Origin: Nocardioides aurantiacus
GTDB lineage: Bacteria; Actinomycetota; Actinomycetes; Propionibacteriales; Nocardioidaceae
Reading direction: 5' to 3'
Assembly (NCBI RefSeq): GCF_003752505.1
Contig: NZ_RKHO01000001.1
Location: 3,162,001-3,226,000, forward strand
DNA length: 64,000 nt
Shown piece by piece: positions 40,183 to 48,929 of the stretch (positions are counted from its first letter, which is position 1; each line of letters begins with the position of its first letter). Both the position numbers and the translations under genes were made by a program. The notes below the pieces were generated by a model, which searched no databases, was not told where the DNA came from, and was given only the letters and a program-made list of their open reading frames with translations.

Positions 40183-42683
40183 TGACCTGCTCCTTCGCTG
40201 CTGTTGCCGTCGTGGCGCTGGGACTGGCCCTCGCCGTCGGTGGCGGGGTCGAAGTGGGCGGCCGCGGCCCCCACGGTGTCCTCGGTGGCGCCGGCGGTGC
40301 CCTGCTGGATGGCCTTCCACACCCGCTCGGGCGTGCAGGGCATCTGGATGTCCTTGACGCCGAACTGCCGGATCGCGTCGAGCACGGAGTTGACCACGGC
40401 CGGCGTCGAGGCGATGGTGCCCGCCTCGCCGACGCCCTTGGTGCCGAGCGTGTTGGTCAGCGACGGCGTGGTGTTGTGGCCCACGTCGTAGTTGATCGTG
40501 TCGGCGGCCGTCGGGACCAGGTAGTCCACGAACGAGGCCGACACCAGGGTCCCGGAGTCGTCGTACACCGCCTCCTCCCACAGCGCCTGGGCGATGCCCT
40601 GGACGAGGCCACCGTGGACCTGGCCCTCGACGATGAGGGGGTTGATGACGTTGCCGATGTCGTCCACGCAGGTGTACTTGCGCATCTTGACCTGACCGGT
40701 CTCGGTGTCCACCTCCATGGCGCACAGGTGCGTGCCGTGGGGGTAGTTGAAGTTGATCGGGTCGTAGGTCGCGTCGGAGTCCAGCGAGGGCTCCATGCCG
40801 TCGGGCAGGTTGTGCGCGACGAACACCGCGCCCGCGACGTCCTGGATCGAGACCGCGGCGTCGGTGCCGCGGACCCCGAAGCTGCCGGCCTTGAACTCGA
40901 TGTCCTCGACGTTGGCCTCGAGGAGGTGGGCGGCGACCGGCTTGGCCTTCTCGACCACCTTGTCGGTGGCCTTGACCAACGCCTCGCCGCCGACGACGAG
41001 CGAGCGCGAGCCGTAGGTGTCCAGGCCCTTGGCAGCCACCTGGGTGTCCCCGTGCAGCACCTCGACGTCCTCGAAGGGCACGCCGAGCCGGTCGGCGACG
41101 ATCTGGCTGAACGCCGTCTCGTGGCCCTGGCCGTGCGCGCTGGCGCCGGTGACGATCTCGACCTTGCCGGTCGCGAGCATCCGCACCGAGGCGTGCTCCC
41201 AGCCGCCGGCGCCGTAGTCGAGCGACCCGAGCACCCGGCTGGGGGCGAGGCCACACATCTCGGTGAAGGTCGAGACGCCGATGCCGAGCTGGACCTTGTC
41301 GCCGGACTCGCGACGCTGCTTCTGCTCGGCGCGGAGCTCGTCGTAGCCGAACATCTCCTTGGCCTTGGCGGTCGCGGCCTCGTAGTTGCCGGAGTCGTAC
41401 TCCAGGCCGGCCACCGTGGTGAAGGGAAACTCCTCGGCCTTGATCCAGTTCTTCTCGCGGACCTCGAGCGGGTCCACGCCGAGCTCGAGGGCGAGCTCGT
41501 CCATGATCCGCTCGATGCCGAACGTGGCCTCGGGCCGGCCGGCGCCGCGGTAGGCGTCGGTCCAGGTCTTGTTGGTGAGCACCGTCTGGCAGGCGAAGTG
41601 ATAGGCCGGGAACTTGTAGATCGCGTTGAACATGAACGCGCCCAGCACCGGGACGCCGCCGCCGACGAGGCTGACGTAGGAGCCGAGGTCGGCGAGGAGC
41701 TCGACCTTGAGGCCGGTGACGGTGCCGTCCTTCTCGGCGGCCAGGGTCAGCTTCTGCCACTGGTCACGACCGTGGTGGGCCGACATCAGCGACTCCGACC
41801 GGGTCTCGGTGAACTTCACCGGCTTGCCCGTGCGGCGGGCCACCGCGACGGTGATCCACTCCTCGGGGGTGGTCTGCAGCTTGCCGCCGAACCCGCCGCC
41901 CACGTCGGGGGCGATCACGCGGATCTTCGACTCCGGCATGCCGGTGGTCGCGGCGAGCGCGAAGCGCAGGATGTGCGGGATCTGGGTCGCCGACCACATC
42001 GTCAGCTGCTCGCCGGTGGGGTCGACCACGGTGGAGCGGGGCTCCATGAAGGCGGGGATCAGGCGCTGCTGACGGAACTCGCGCTCGACGACGACACCGC
42101 TCTCGCGGGCCTTGCTGATCGCCTCCTCGACGTCGCCGCCCGTGCCGGCCTCGGCCGAGTCGAACTTCCACAGCGCCGACTTGTTGGTGCCGAGGTCGGG
42201 GTGGGCGAGGACCGTGTCGGCGGCCGCCTCCTTGAGGTCGAGCGCCGCGGGCAGCTCCTCGTAGTCGACGTCCACGAGCTCGGCGGCGTCGCGGGCCTCG
42301 GCCTGCGAGCGCGCCACGACCACCGCGACGATCTCTCCGGCGAAGCTGACCCGGTCGGCCGGGACCGGCAGGTGGGTCGGGGTGACCTGGTCGGGCGTGA
42401 TGGGCCAGGCGTTGATGAGCACGCCCTGGGTCTCGGCCAGGTCGGCGCCGGTGAGCACGTCGACCACGTTGCGCGAGGCCTTGGCCTCTGAGACGTCGAT
42501 GTTGGTGATCTTGGCGTGGGCGAAGGGGCTGCGCACCATCGCGAGGTGCAGCATGCCGTTGATCTGGATGTTGTCGGTCCACTTGGTGCGGCCGGTGATG
42601 AGGCGCTGGTCCTCCTTGCGGCGGCGGTCGCGACCGATCTCGAGGCGGGGCTCGGTGGTGGGGGCGTCCTGGGTGGCGGTCAT
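40179..42683 (-). CDS. Molybdopterin-binding large subunit, form II CoxL type
   Basis: 834 residues, xanthine oxidase family. The active-site loop reads AYRGAGR (377-383), the form II signature; form I CO dehydrogenases have a Cys in AYxCSFR. VGGGFGGK (261-268) and a C-terminal GVGEAG with the catalytic Glu (about residue 750) are intact. Form I oxidises CO; form II enzymes may act on other small carbonyl or N-heterocyclic compounds and CO use is doubtful. Gene order is coxS-coxL-coxM-coxG with tight spacing. Confidence 0.92.
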   Translation of the reverse strand: MTATQDAPTTEPRLEIGRDRRRKEDQRLITGRTKWTDNIQINGMLHLAMVRSPFAHAKITNIDVSEAKASRNVVDVLTGADLAETQGVLINAWPITPDQVTPTHLPVPADRVSFAGEIVAVVVARSQAEARDAAELVDVDYEELPAALDLKEAAADTVLAHPDLGTNKSALWKFDSAEAGTGGDVEEAISKARESGVVVEREFRQQRLIPAFMEPRSTVVDPTGEQLTMWSATQIPHILRFALAATTGMPESKIRVIAPDVGGGFGGKLQTTPEEWITVAVARRTGKPVKFTETRSESLMSAHHGRDQWQKLTLAAEKDGTVTGLKVELLADLGSYVSLVGGGVPVLGAFMFNAIYKFPAYHFACQTVLTNKTWTDAYRGAGRPEATFGIERIMDELALELGVDPLEVREKNWIKAEEFPFTTVAGLEYDSGNYEAATAKAKEMFGYDELRAEQKQRRESGDKVQLGIGVSTFTEMCGLAPSRVLGSLDYGAGGWEHASVRMLATGKVEIVTGASAHGQGHETAFSQIVADRLGVPFEDVEVLHGDTQVAAKGLDTYGSRSLVVGGEALVKATDKVVEKAKPVAAHLLEANVEDIEFKAGSFGVRGTDAAVSIQDVAGAVFVAHNLPDGMEPSLDSDATYDPINFNYPHGTHLCAMEVDTETGQVKMRKYTCVDDIGNVINPLIVEGQVHGGLVQGIAQALWEEAVYDDSGTLVSASFVDYLVPTAADTINYDVGHNTTPSLTNTLGTKGVGEAGTIASTPAVVNSVLDAIRQFGVKDIQMPCTPERVWKAIQQGTAGATEDTVGAAAAHFDPATDGEGQSQRHDGNSSEGAGQ

Positions 42684-42684
42684 C

Positions 42685-43155
42685 TCAGGCCTCCGTCTTC
42701 TGGCCGGCCGCGGTCTGCACGGCCTTGACGATGTTGTGGTAGCCGGTGCAGCGACACAGGTTGCCCTCGATGCCGACCCGGATCTCCGCCTCGGAGGGGT
42801 TCGGGTTGTCCTTGAGCAGGTCCACGGACTGCATGATCATGCCGGGGGTGCAGAAGCCGCACTGGAGCGCGTGGCACTCGTGGAACGCGGCCTGCACGGG
42901 GTGCAGCTCGCCGTCCGTGGCGAGGCCCTCGATGGTGGTCACCTCGGCGCCGTCGGCCTGCACGGCGAGCACGTTGCAGGACTTCACGCTGCGGCCGTCG
43001 AGGTGCACGGTGCAGGCACCGCAGTTGCTGGTGTCGCACCCGATGACGGTGCCGGTCTTGCCGAGCTTCTCGCGGAGGTACTGCACCAGCAGCATCCGCG
43101 GCTCGACGTCGTCGGAGACGGTCGCGCCGTCGACCTTGAGTTCGATCCTGGTCAT
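42685..43155 (-). CDS. [2Fe-2S] subunit of molybdenum hydroxylase (CoxS-like)
   Basis: 156 residues. Plant-type cluster ligands Cys40, Cys45, Cys48 and Cys60 ([11 protein letters not shown]) and the second cluster Cys99, Cys102, Cys134, Cys136 ([14 protein letters not shown]) are all present. Transfers electrons from Mo centre to FAD. The ATG at 43155 has AGGAGTCC upstream and is preferred to an ATG/GTG ten codons earlier. First gene of the operon, one base from coxL. Confidence 0.94.
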   Translation of the reverse strand: MTRIELKVDGATVSDDVEPRMLLVQYLREKLGKTGTVIGCDTSNCGACTVHLDGRSVKSCNVLAVQADGAEVTTIEGLATDGELHPVQAAFHECHALQCGFCTPGMIMQSVDLLKDNPNPSEAEIRVGIEGNLCRCTGYHNIVKAVQTAAGQKTEA

Positions 43156-43223
43156 GTGTGAGGACTCCTCGGGACAGGTGAGCACAGACGTCGTGTGACG
43201 CCGCTCACGCTAGGTCTCCGTGG

Positions 43224-43251
43224 TTGGACAAAGGTTGGTGGCCGGTAGCCT
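43224..43251 (+). promoter_or_regulatory. Predicted -35/-10 promoter of dapD
   Basis: TTGGAC (43224-43229), 16-bp spacer, TAGCCT (43246-43251), then 7 nt to the ATG at 43259. One of few sites here with a readable -35; leaderless spacing. Confidence 0.6.
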
Positions 43252-43258
43252 GGCGCGC

Positions 43259-44254
43259 ATGTCCCAGCACCCCGCCGACAGCCCCGAGGACCACACCGAC
43301 GGACCCGCCGACGACGCCACCCGGGCCTGGGGCCACGGGGTCGCGACGATCGCCGCGGACGGCACCGTCCTGGACACCTGGTACCCCTCCCCCGCCCTGG
43401 GCCGGGCGCCCGCCGACGCCGCCACCGAGGTGCCGGCCGGGCTGGCCGCGCTGGCCGGGGAGCACCCCGAGCGCCGGGTCCGGACCGAGGTCGTCACCAC
43501 CGACATCGAGCTCGCCGCCGCCCCCGCCGACGCCGCCGACGCCTACCTGCGGCTCCACCTGCTCTCCCACCGCCTCGTGCGCCCCCACGGGCTGTCCTTC
43601 GAGGGCGTCTTCGGCACGCTCGCCAACGTGGTGTGGACCAGTGCCGGTCCCTGCGCCGTCGAGGGCTTCGAGGACGTCCGGGTCGGCCTGCGCGCCTTCG
43701 GCCACGTCCAGGTGTTCGGGATCGACAAGTTCCCCCGGATGACCGACTACGTCGTGCCGAGCGGCGTACGCATCGCCGACGCCGACCGCGTCCGGCTCGG
43801 GGCCCACCTCGCTCCCGGCACCACCGTGATGCACGAGGGCTTCGTGAACTACAACGCCGGCACGCTCGGGTCCTCGATGGTCGAGGGCCGCATCAGCGCC
43901 GGCGTCGTGGTCGGCGACGGCTCCGACGTCGGGGGCGGCGCCTCGATCATGGGCACGCTCTCGGGCGGCGGCACCCAGGTGATCTCGCTGGGCGAGCGCT
44001 GCCTGCTCGGCGCCAACGCCGGCATCGGCATCTCGCTCGGCGACGACTGCGTCGTCGAGGCCGGCTGCTACGTCACCGCCGGCACCAAGGTCACGCTGGT
44101 CCGACCCGGCGAGGAGCCGACGGTCGTCAAGGCGCTGGAGCTCTCGGGCAGCGACGGCGTGCTGTTCCGGCGCAACTCGGTCACCGGCGCCGTCGAGGCG
44201 GTGCCGCGCTCCGGGCACGGCATCACGCTCAACGACGCCCTGCACGCCAACTAG
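43259..44254 (+). CDS. dapD: Tetrahydrodipicolinate N-succinyltransferase
   Basis: 331 residues, actinobacterial DapD. N-terminal helical domain, a left-handed beta-helix of hexapeptide repeats (about 175-265: [88 protein letters not shown]) and a C-terminal tail. Succinylates tetrahydrodipicolinate in the diaminopimelate route to lysine and peptidoglycan. The next pathway enzyme, DapC, is 1 kb away on the other strand. ATG start after a TTGGAC/TAGCCT promoter. Confidence 0.95.
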   Translation: MSQHPADSPEDHTDGPADDATRAWGHGVATIAADGTVLDTWYPSPALGRAPADAATEVPAGLAALAGEHPERRVRTEVVTTDIELAAAPADAADAYLRLHLLSHRLVRPHGLSFEGVFGTLANVVWTSAGPCAVEGFEDVRVGLRAFGHVQVFGIDKFPRMTDYVVPSGVRIADADRVRLGAHLAPGTTVMHEGFVNYNAGTLGSSMVEGRISAGVVVGDGSDVGGGASIMGTLSGGGTQVISLGERCLLGANAGIGISLGDDCVVEAGCYVTAGTKVTLVRPGEEPTVVKALELSGSDGVLFRRNSVTGAVEAVPRSGHGITLNDALHAN

Positions 44255-44271
44255 CGACCCGCTGCTCCGTC

Positions 44272-45114
44272 GTGCGCCTGCCCACCCTCGTCCTCCTCGT
44301 GGTGCTCGCCCTCGTCGTGGGCGTCGGCGTCGCCACCTGGCGCGGGTCCGGGCCCCTGCCCGACCCCGAGGGATGCGCGGCCGAGCTCGACGGCCTGCGG
44401 GTCGAGCTCTCCCCGGAGCAGGCCCGCAACGCCACGCTGATCGCGGCGGTCGGCGTACGCCGCGGCCTCCCCGCCCGCGCGGTGTCGATCGCCCTGGCCA
44501 CGGCCTACCAGGAGAGCAAGATCGTCAACATCGACTACGGCGACCGCGACTCCCTCGGGCTGTTCCAGCAGCGACCCTCGCAGGGCTGGGGCACCGCCGA
44601 GCAGGTGCAGGACGAGTACTACGCGACCAACGCGTTCTACGACGCCCTGGAGAAGATCGACGGCTACCAGGGCATGCGGATCACCGAGGCGGCGCAGCTC
44701 GTGCAGCGCTCGGGCTTCCCCGAGGCCTACCAGGACCACGCCGCCGACGCCCGGGCGCTCGCCTCGGTGCTGACCGGCTACAGCGGCGGGGGCCGGTTCA
44801 GCTGCGTGGTGCGCGAGCCCGACTCCCCCGGTCGCGCCCCGCGGGTGGTGCGCACGCTGGAGCGCGCCTTCGGTCCGCTCGACACCTCCGTCGGGCCGCG
44901 TCGCGACGTGACCGTGCGGGTGGCCGGCGACGAGGCCGGCTCCCGGCGGGGCTGGGCGGTGGCCCAGTTCGTGCTGGCCCACGCCGCCGACCTGGGACCG
45001 GCGGCCGTGGAGCACGACGGTCGCCGGTGGCGCACCGGCGACGACTCCGAGGCCGGCTGGGTCACGGCCGACGGGGTCGCCGGCCCGCGCTCGGTCGCCG
45101 TACGGCTGGGGTAG
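44272..45114 (+). CDS. Membrane-anchored lysozyme/transglycosylase-like protein
   Basis: 280 residues. A membrane or signal segment (LPTLVLLVVLALVVGVGVATW) precedes a domain with RGLPARAVSIALATAYQESKI, DSLGLFQQRPSQGWGT and YYATNAFYDALEKI, the arrangement of lysozyme-like/transglycosylase enzymes with a Glu in QES as likely acid. Databases sometimes call this family heavy-metal transporter, without support. It follows dapD by 17 bp, fitting a cell-wall role. GTG start 44272. Confidence 0.8.
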   Translation: MRLPTLVLLVVLALVVGVGVATWRGSGPLPDPEGCAAELDGLRVELSPEQARNATLIAAVGVRRGLPARAVSIALATAYQESKIVNIDYGDRDSLGLFQQRPSQGWGTAEQVQDEYYATNAFYDALEKIDGYQGMRITEAAQLVQRSGFPEAYQDHAADARALASVLTGYSGGGRFSCVVREPDSPGRAPRVVRTLERAFGPLDTSVGPRRDVTVRVAGDEAGSRRGWAVAQFVLAHAADLGPAAVEHDGRRWRTGDDSEAGWVTADGVAGPRSVAVRLG

Positions 45115-45150
45115 CTGCGGCGTACGCCTGGGGCGGGGGTCCGCGTGGGT

Positions 45151-45241
45151 CCGGTTTCCCAGGTGATGAACCCGATCTGCCTCCTCACACACGACGCACG
45201 GTGTGTGAGGACCCGGTCTGGGTTCATCACCTGGGAAACCG
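45151..45241. repeat. Palindromic element family 1, copy 2 (91 bp)
   Basis: Ends CGGTTTCCCAGGTGATGAA (45152-45170) and its inverse (45223-45241) are identical to copy 1; pairing continues through CCC/GGG to 22 bp. Inside, CCTCACACAC (45182-45191) pairs with GTGTGTGAGG (45201-45210). Compared with copy 1 it lacks ~20 bp (the extra CTGCC motif). It fills the gap between convergent stops at 45114 and 45251. Confidence 0.88.
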
Positions 45242-45250
45242 CCGCCGGCG

Positions 45251-46357
45251 TCAGGCCCGGGCCAGCCTCTCGGCGGCCGCGGCGACGCGCTCGTCTGTGG
45301 CGGTGAAGGCGACGCGGACGTGCTGCTCGCCGGCGCGGCCGTAGAAGGACCCGGGGGCGACCAGGATGCCGCGCTCGGCCAGCGAGGCGACGGTGTCCCA
45401 GCAGGACTCGGCGCGGGTGGCCCAGAGGTAGAGCGAGGCCTCGGAGTGGCTGATCGCGAAGCCCGCGCCCTCCAGCGCCTCCCTCAGCACGCCGCGGCGC
45501 GCGGCGTAGTGGGCGTGCTGCTCCCGGGCGTGGTCGTCGTCGTCGAGGGCGGCCACCATGGCGCGCTGCTGCGGGCCGGGCATCATCAGGCCGAGGTTCT
45601 TGCGCACGGCCAGCAGCTCGGCGACGACGACGGGGTCACCGGCCACGAAGGCACAGCGGTAGCCGGCGAGGTTGGACCGCTTGGACAGCGAGTGCACCGC
45701 CAGCAGCCCCTCGTGGGAGCCGCCGCTGATGTCGGGGTGGAGGACCGAGAGCGCCTCGCCCTCCCAGGTGCACTCGAGGTAGCACTCGTCGCTGACCAGC
45801 AGCACACCGCGCTCGCGGCACCACTGCACCACCTTGCGCAGGTGGTCGGGCGGCAGCACGCGACCGGTCGGGTTGGACGGGGAGTTCAGCCACAGCAGCG
45901 CGGGGGTGCGCGGCCCGATCGCGGTCAGCGAGTCGGTGGCGAGCGTCTCGGCCCCGACCAGCGCGGCGCCGACCTCGTAGGTCGGGTAGGCGACCTCGGG
46001 CAGCACCACGAGGTCGCCGGGACCCACGCCGAGGTGGGTCGGCAACCCGGCGATCAGCTCCTTGGAGCCGACCACGGGGAGCACGCCGTCCAGGCCGAGC
46101 CCCGTCACGCCGTGGGAGCGGGCCAGCCAGTCGACCGCCGCCTGACGGGTCGCGGGCAGCCCGAGCGTCGTCGGGTAGCCCGGCGAGTCCGCCGCGTCAC
46201 GCAGGGCCTGCTGCACCACCTCGGGCGTCGGGTCGACCGGCGTGCCGATGGAGAGGTCGACGACCCCGTCCGGGTGGGCACGGGCCGTCGCGGCGTACGG
46301 CAGCAGCTGGTCCCAGGGGAAGTCCGGGAGCCGGCGGGAGACGGGGGTGCGCGTCAC
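45251..46357 (-). CDS. dapC: N-succinyldiaminopimelate aminotransferase
   Basis: 368 residues, fold-type I PLP aminotransferase. LSIGTPVDPTPEVVQQAL, YPTTLGLPATRQAAVDWL, LNSPSNPTGRVL and the PLP lysine in HSLSKRSNLAGYR; closing RVAFTATDERV. The subfamily (DapC of actinobacteria) is usually directly after fdxA, as here. Makes N-succinyl-diaminopimelate from the keto compound. GTG start overlaps the ferredoxin stop by 4 nt. Confidence 0.93.
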   Translation of the reverse strand: MTRTPVSRRLPDFPWDQLLPYAATARAHPDGVVDLSIGTPVDPTPEVVQQALRDAADSPGYPTTLGLPATRQAAVDWLARSHGVTGLGLDGVLPVVGSKELIAGLPTHLGVGPGDLVVLPEVAYPTYEVGAALVGAETLATDSLTAIGPRTPALLWLNSPSNPTGRVLPPDHLRKVVQWCRERGVLLVSDECYLECTWEGEALSVLHPDISGGSHEGLLAVHSLSKRSNLAGYRCAFVAGDPVVVAELLAVRKNLGLMMPGPQQRAMVAALDDDDHAREQHAHYAARRGVLREALEGAGFAISHSEASLYLWATRAESCWDTVASLAERGILVAPGSFYGRAGEQHVRVAFTATDERVAAAAERLARA

Positions 46358-46677
46358 TCCTGGTTCTGGGGCGGCAGCGCGGCGACCAGGGCGTGGTCCT
46401 TGTCGATCTCACCCATCTTGGCCGCACCACCGGGAGAGCCGAGGTCGTCGAAGAAGTGGACGTTGGCGTCGTAGTACTCCTTCCACTCCTCCGGGGTGTC
46501 GTCCTCGTAGTAGATGGCCTCGACCGGGCACACCGGCTCGCAGGCACCGCAGTCGACACACTCGTCGGGGTGGATGTAGAGCATCCGCTTGCCCTCGTAG
46601 ATGCAGTCGACGGGGCACTCGTCGACGCACGCACGGTCCTTCAGGTCCACACAGGGCTGGGCGATGACGTAGGTCAC
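46354..46677 (-). CDS. fdxA: 7Fe ferredoxin
   Basis: 107 residues. CVDLKDRACVDECPVDCIYEG and CVDCGACEPVCPVEAIYYEDD carry the ligands of one [3Fe-4S] and one [4Fe-4S] cluster, as in mycobacterial FdxA. Short-chain electron carrier, for example for cytochromes P450 or oxidoreductases. GTG start with AGGAGG 8 nt before; the longer reading upstream (from 46719) is not used because it bypasses this site. Coupled to dapC. Confidence 0.95.
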   Translation of the reverse strand: MTYVIAQPCVDLKDRACVDECPVDCIYEGKRMLYIHPDECVDCGACEPVCPVEAIYYEDDTPEEWKEYYDANVHFFDDLGSPGGAAKMGEIDKDHALVAALPPQNQE

Positions 46678-46727
46678 CTGGATCCTCCTACACGCAGATG
46701 GGGTCCGGGAGCGGACCATGCTGAGCC

Positions 46728-46733
46728 TAGTAT
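46728..46733 (+). promoter_or_regulatory. Predicted -10 (TAGTAT) for GNAT gene
   Basis: TAGTAT, 6 nt before the GTG at 46740; leaderless spacing, good match to TANNNT. Confidence 0.6.
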
Positions 46734-46739
46734 CCCCTC

Positions 46740-47747
46740 GTGCCTGGCTCGGACGGACCCTCTTGCAACACGGCGGACGATCCCGTCGGCGCCCACACCC
46801 TGGGACCCCACGTGGTCGGGACCCGCGTCGTCGTGCGGCGGCTGGTGCGTGGCGAGACCGGCCCCTCGGGAGGCCCCGCGATGACCGACGTCCTCGGCGA
46901 GTGCGTGGCGTGGGCCGACGGTGTCGTGGCCGTGCGCCGGGAGAACGGCGACGTCGTGCGGATCCCGCTCGCCGACCTCGTCGCCGGCAAGCCGGTGCCG
47001 CCGCGCCCCTCGGTCCACCACCGCCTCGACCCCGGCCGCGCCGACCGGCTGGCCGCCCCCGGCTGGCCGGCGGCGGAGCAGGAGCGCCTCGACGACTGGC
47101 TGCTGCGCGCGTCGGGAGGCTTCTCCTCGCGGGCCAACTCGGTGCTCGCCGTCGGCGACCCCGACCGTCCCCTCGACGACGCGGTGGCCCACGTCGAGGA
47201 GTGGTACGCCGCCCGCTCGCTGCGCCCCCGGGCGCACGTGCTGCCCGGCAGCGCGCAGATGCACGCCTTCGAGGACGCCGCGTGGGCGCCGTACGAGACG
47301 ACCTCGCTGATGCTCGCCTCCCTCTCCCGCGTCGTACGCCGCCTCGAGGCGCCGGACGTCGTGGTCACCGAGCACCGCCACCTCGACGACGGCTGGCTCG
47401 CGACCGACGAGCGCGCCGCCCGCTTCGGCGGGGCCGCCCGGGCCGTGATGGAGGCGGGCGAGGTCACCCTGGCGACCGTCCGCGACGAGGAGGGCCGGGT
47501 GCTGGCCCGGGGCCGCGGCACGGTGCACGGCGACTGGTGCGGCGTCTCCGGGCTCTGGACCCGCGAGGACCGGCGCGGCCAGGGCCTGTCGCGGGCCGTG
47601 CTCGCCGCCCTGCTGGAGCGGGGCGCCGAGGCGGGCGCAACCACGGCGTACCTCCAGGTGGTGGAGTCCAACGAGACCGCGCGCGGGCTCTACGAGACGC
47701 TCGGCTGGGCCGAGCACCACCAGTACGTCTACCTCGCCGCTCCCTGA
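46740..47747 (+). CDS. GNAT-family N-acetyltransferase with N-terminal extension
   Basis: 335 residues. The first ~90 form a small beta-barrel-like domain (LGPHVVGTRVVVRRLV ... ENGDVVRIPLADLVAGKPVPP); the rest is a GNAT fold with WCGVSGLWTREDRRGQGLSRAVLAALLERG (acetyl-CoA loop RRGQGL) and YLQVVESNETARGLYETLGW. The acceptor is unknown. GTG start is set by the -10 upstream. Its last bases overlap the end of the frameshifted membrane-protein gene on the other strand. Confidence 0.9.
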   Translation: MPGSDGPSCNTADDPVGAHTLGPHVVGTRVVVRRLVRGETGPSGGPAMTDVLGECVAWADGVVAVRRENGDVVRIPLADLVAGKPVPPRPSVHHRLDPGRADRLAAPGWPAAEQERLDDWLLRASGGFSSRANSVLAVGDPDRPLDDAVAHVEEWYAARSLRPRAHVLPGSAQMHAFEDAAWAPYETTSLMLASLSRVVRRLEAPDVVVTEHRHLDDGWLATDERAARFGGAARAVMEAGEVTLATVRDEEGRVLARGRGTVHGDWCGVSGLWTREDRRGQGLSRAVLAALLERGAEAGATTAYLQVVESNETARGLYETLGWAEHHQYVYLAAP

Positions 47748-48080
47748 GGGCCCGCACCTCCGCGCCCGGCGTCACCCAGCACCGCCACGGCGATCAGACG
47801 GATCACCGTCAGCACCACGAGCATGACAAGAGCCATGCCGGTCATCAGCCACCGGTACCCGGCCGGCTGCGCCAGCCAGCCCGGCGTGCCCGCCAGGGTG
47901 GGACAGGTGACCCGGACCCCTGCCTCGGTGGACCCGAGGTGCGCGACGACGTGGGGCGATGCCGAACCCCAGGACCATCACGGCCAGGAACACCGCGGCG
48001 ACGGGGTAACCGGCGCGCGCGAAGCCCGCCGGGTCGGAGGGCACGCCGTCGGGCCTGCCCGACCCCGAGCGGCCGCTCAC
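47729..48080 (-). pseudogene. Small two-helix membrane protein with an apparent frameshift
   Basis: From a GTG at 48080 (GTGA overlap with the lipase stop) the frame reads ...GYPVAAVFLAVMVLGFGIAP, one membrane helix; the protein continues only after skipping one base at about 47951, giving VVAHLGSTEAGVRVTCPTLAG, then WLMTGMALVMLVVLTVIRLIAV (second helix) and a stop at 47729. Length is 117 codons plus one base. The coupling and both helices argue it was a real gene; a sequencing error is possible. Function unknown. Confidence 0.6.
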
Positions 48081-48913
48081 GGCAGGCACGACGGCCGGTA
48101 CGTCGGACTGGCCGGCCCACGACGGGCCAGCGCGTGCAGCACCACCCGGACTGCCACCCCGTCGGAGGGCAGCAGCAGGTGGCCCGGGAGGTGCACCCGG
48201 CACTTCTGCTGCACCACGACGTTGGTGGCGCCGTCGAGGAAGCCGGACGTGTACGGCACCACCACCTCGTCGAGGCGGGTGACCACGGTGGTGTAGCTGA
48301 CCGGGCCCGGCGTCTCGTCGCCCGCGTTAAGCCGCTGCAGGAACGCCGACCCGGCGGCCTGCTGCCGGCAGGCGGGGCAGAGCACCGACAACCCCGGGGC
48401 GAGCAGCAGCGGGGTCCGGGTGCCGTGGTTGGACGGGGCCAGCCCGACGAGGTCGTCGACCTTGGCCGCACCGCCGAGGAAGCGCAGGTAGTAGCGCGGC
48501 ATCATGCCGCCCTGGGAGTGACCCACCAGCGAGACCTTGCGGGCGCCGGTGGCGGCCAGCACCCGGTCGACGACGTCCCGCAGCTCGGCCGCGGACCCCT
48601 CGATCGGTGCGGTGGCCCGCCGGCCGTAGTCGATCGAGAACACGCAGTACCCCGCCGCCAGGAGCGAGCCGCGGAGCCGCCGCAGCAGGGTGGCGCCGTC
48701 ACCGAACGTGCCGTGGACGACCACCACCGGCGTCGGCCGGGCGGCCGTCGGCCGGCAGGACCAGTCGTTGACGGCGGCGACGCGGACGGGCAGCGCGGTC
48801 GGCGCGGCCGCGGTGGCCGGCGCCGCGGGAGGCACGACGAGCATCCCGGCGAGGGCGACCGCCACGACCAGCAGGCCGCGGACCGCCCTGCTCGGGTCAG
48901 AGGGTCGGCGCAC
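48077..48913 (-). CDS. Secreted triacylglycerol lipase/esterase (alpha/beta hydrolase)
   Basis: 278 residues. Signal peptide (GLLVVAVALAGMLVVPPAAPATA), then VVVVHGTFGDGATLLRRL (oxyanion region), VSLVGHSQGGMMPRYY with the nucleophilic Ser in GHSQGG, and VDDLVGLAPSNHGT as in actinobacterial secreted lipases. Four Cys in the mature protein (including LCPACRQ) may form disulfides. Cleaves acyl esters outside the cell. GTG start; coupled to the small membrane protein after it. Confidence 0.9.
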   Translation of the reverse strand: MRRPSDPSRAVRGLLVVAVALAGMLVVPPAAPATAAAPTALPVRVAAVNDWSCRPTAARPTPVVVVHGTFGDGATLLRRLRGSLLAAGYCVFSIDYGRRATAPIEGSAAELRDVVDRVLAATGARKVSLVGHSQGGMMPRYYLRFLGGAAKVDDLVGLAPSNHGTRTPLLLAPGLSVLCPACRQQAAGSAFLQRLNAGDETPGPVSYTTVVTRLDEVVVPYTSGFLDGATNVVVQQKCRVHLPGHLLLPSDGVAVRVVLHALARRGPASPTYRPSCLP

Positions 48914-48929
48914 GGCGGCCTCCAGGGTC

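Noticed and set aside
40179-42683. Aerobic CO dehydrogenase, form I
   Set aside because: The active-site loop reads AYRGAGR, not AYxCSFR; the copper-binding cysteine is absent.
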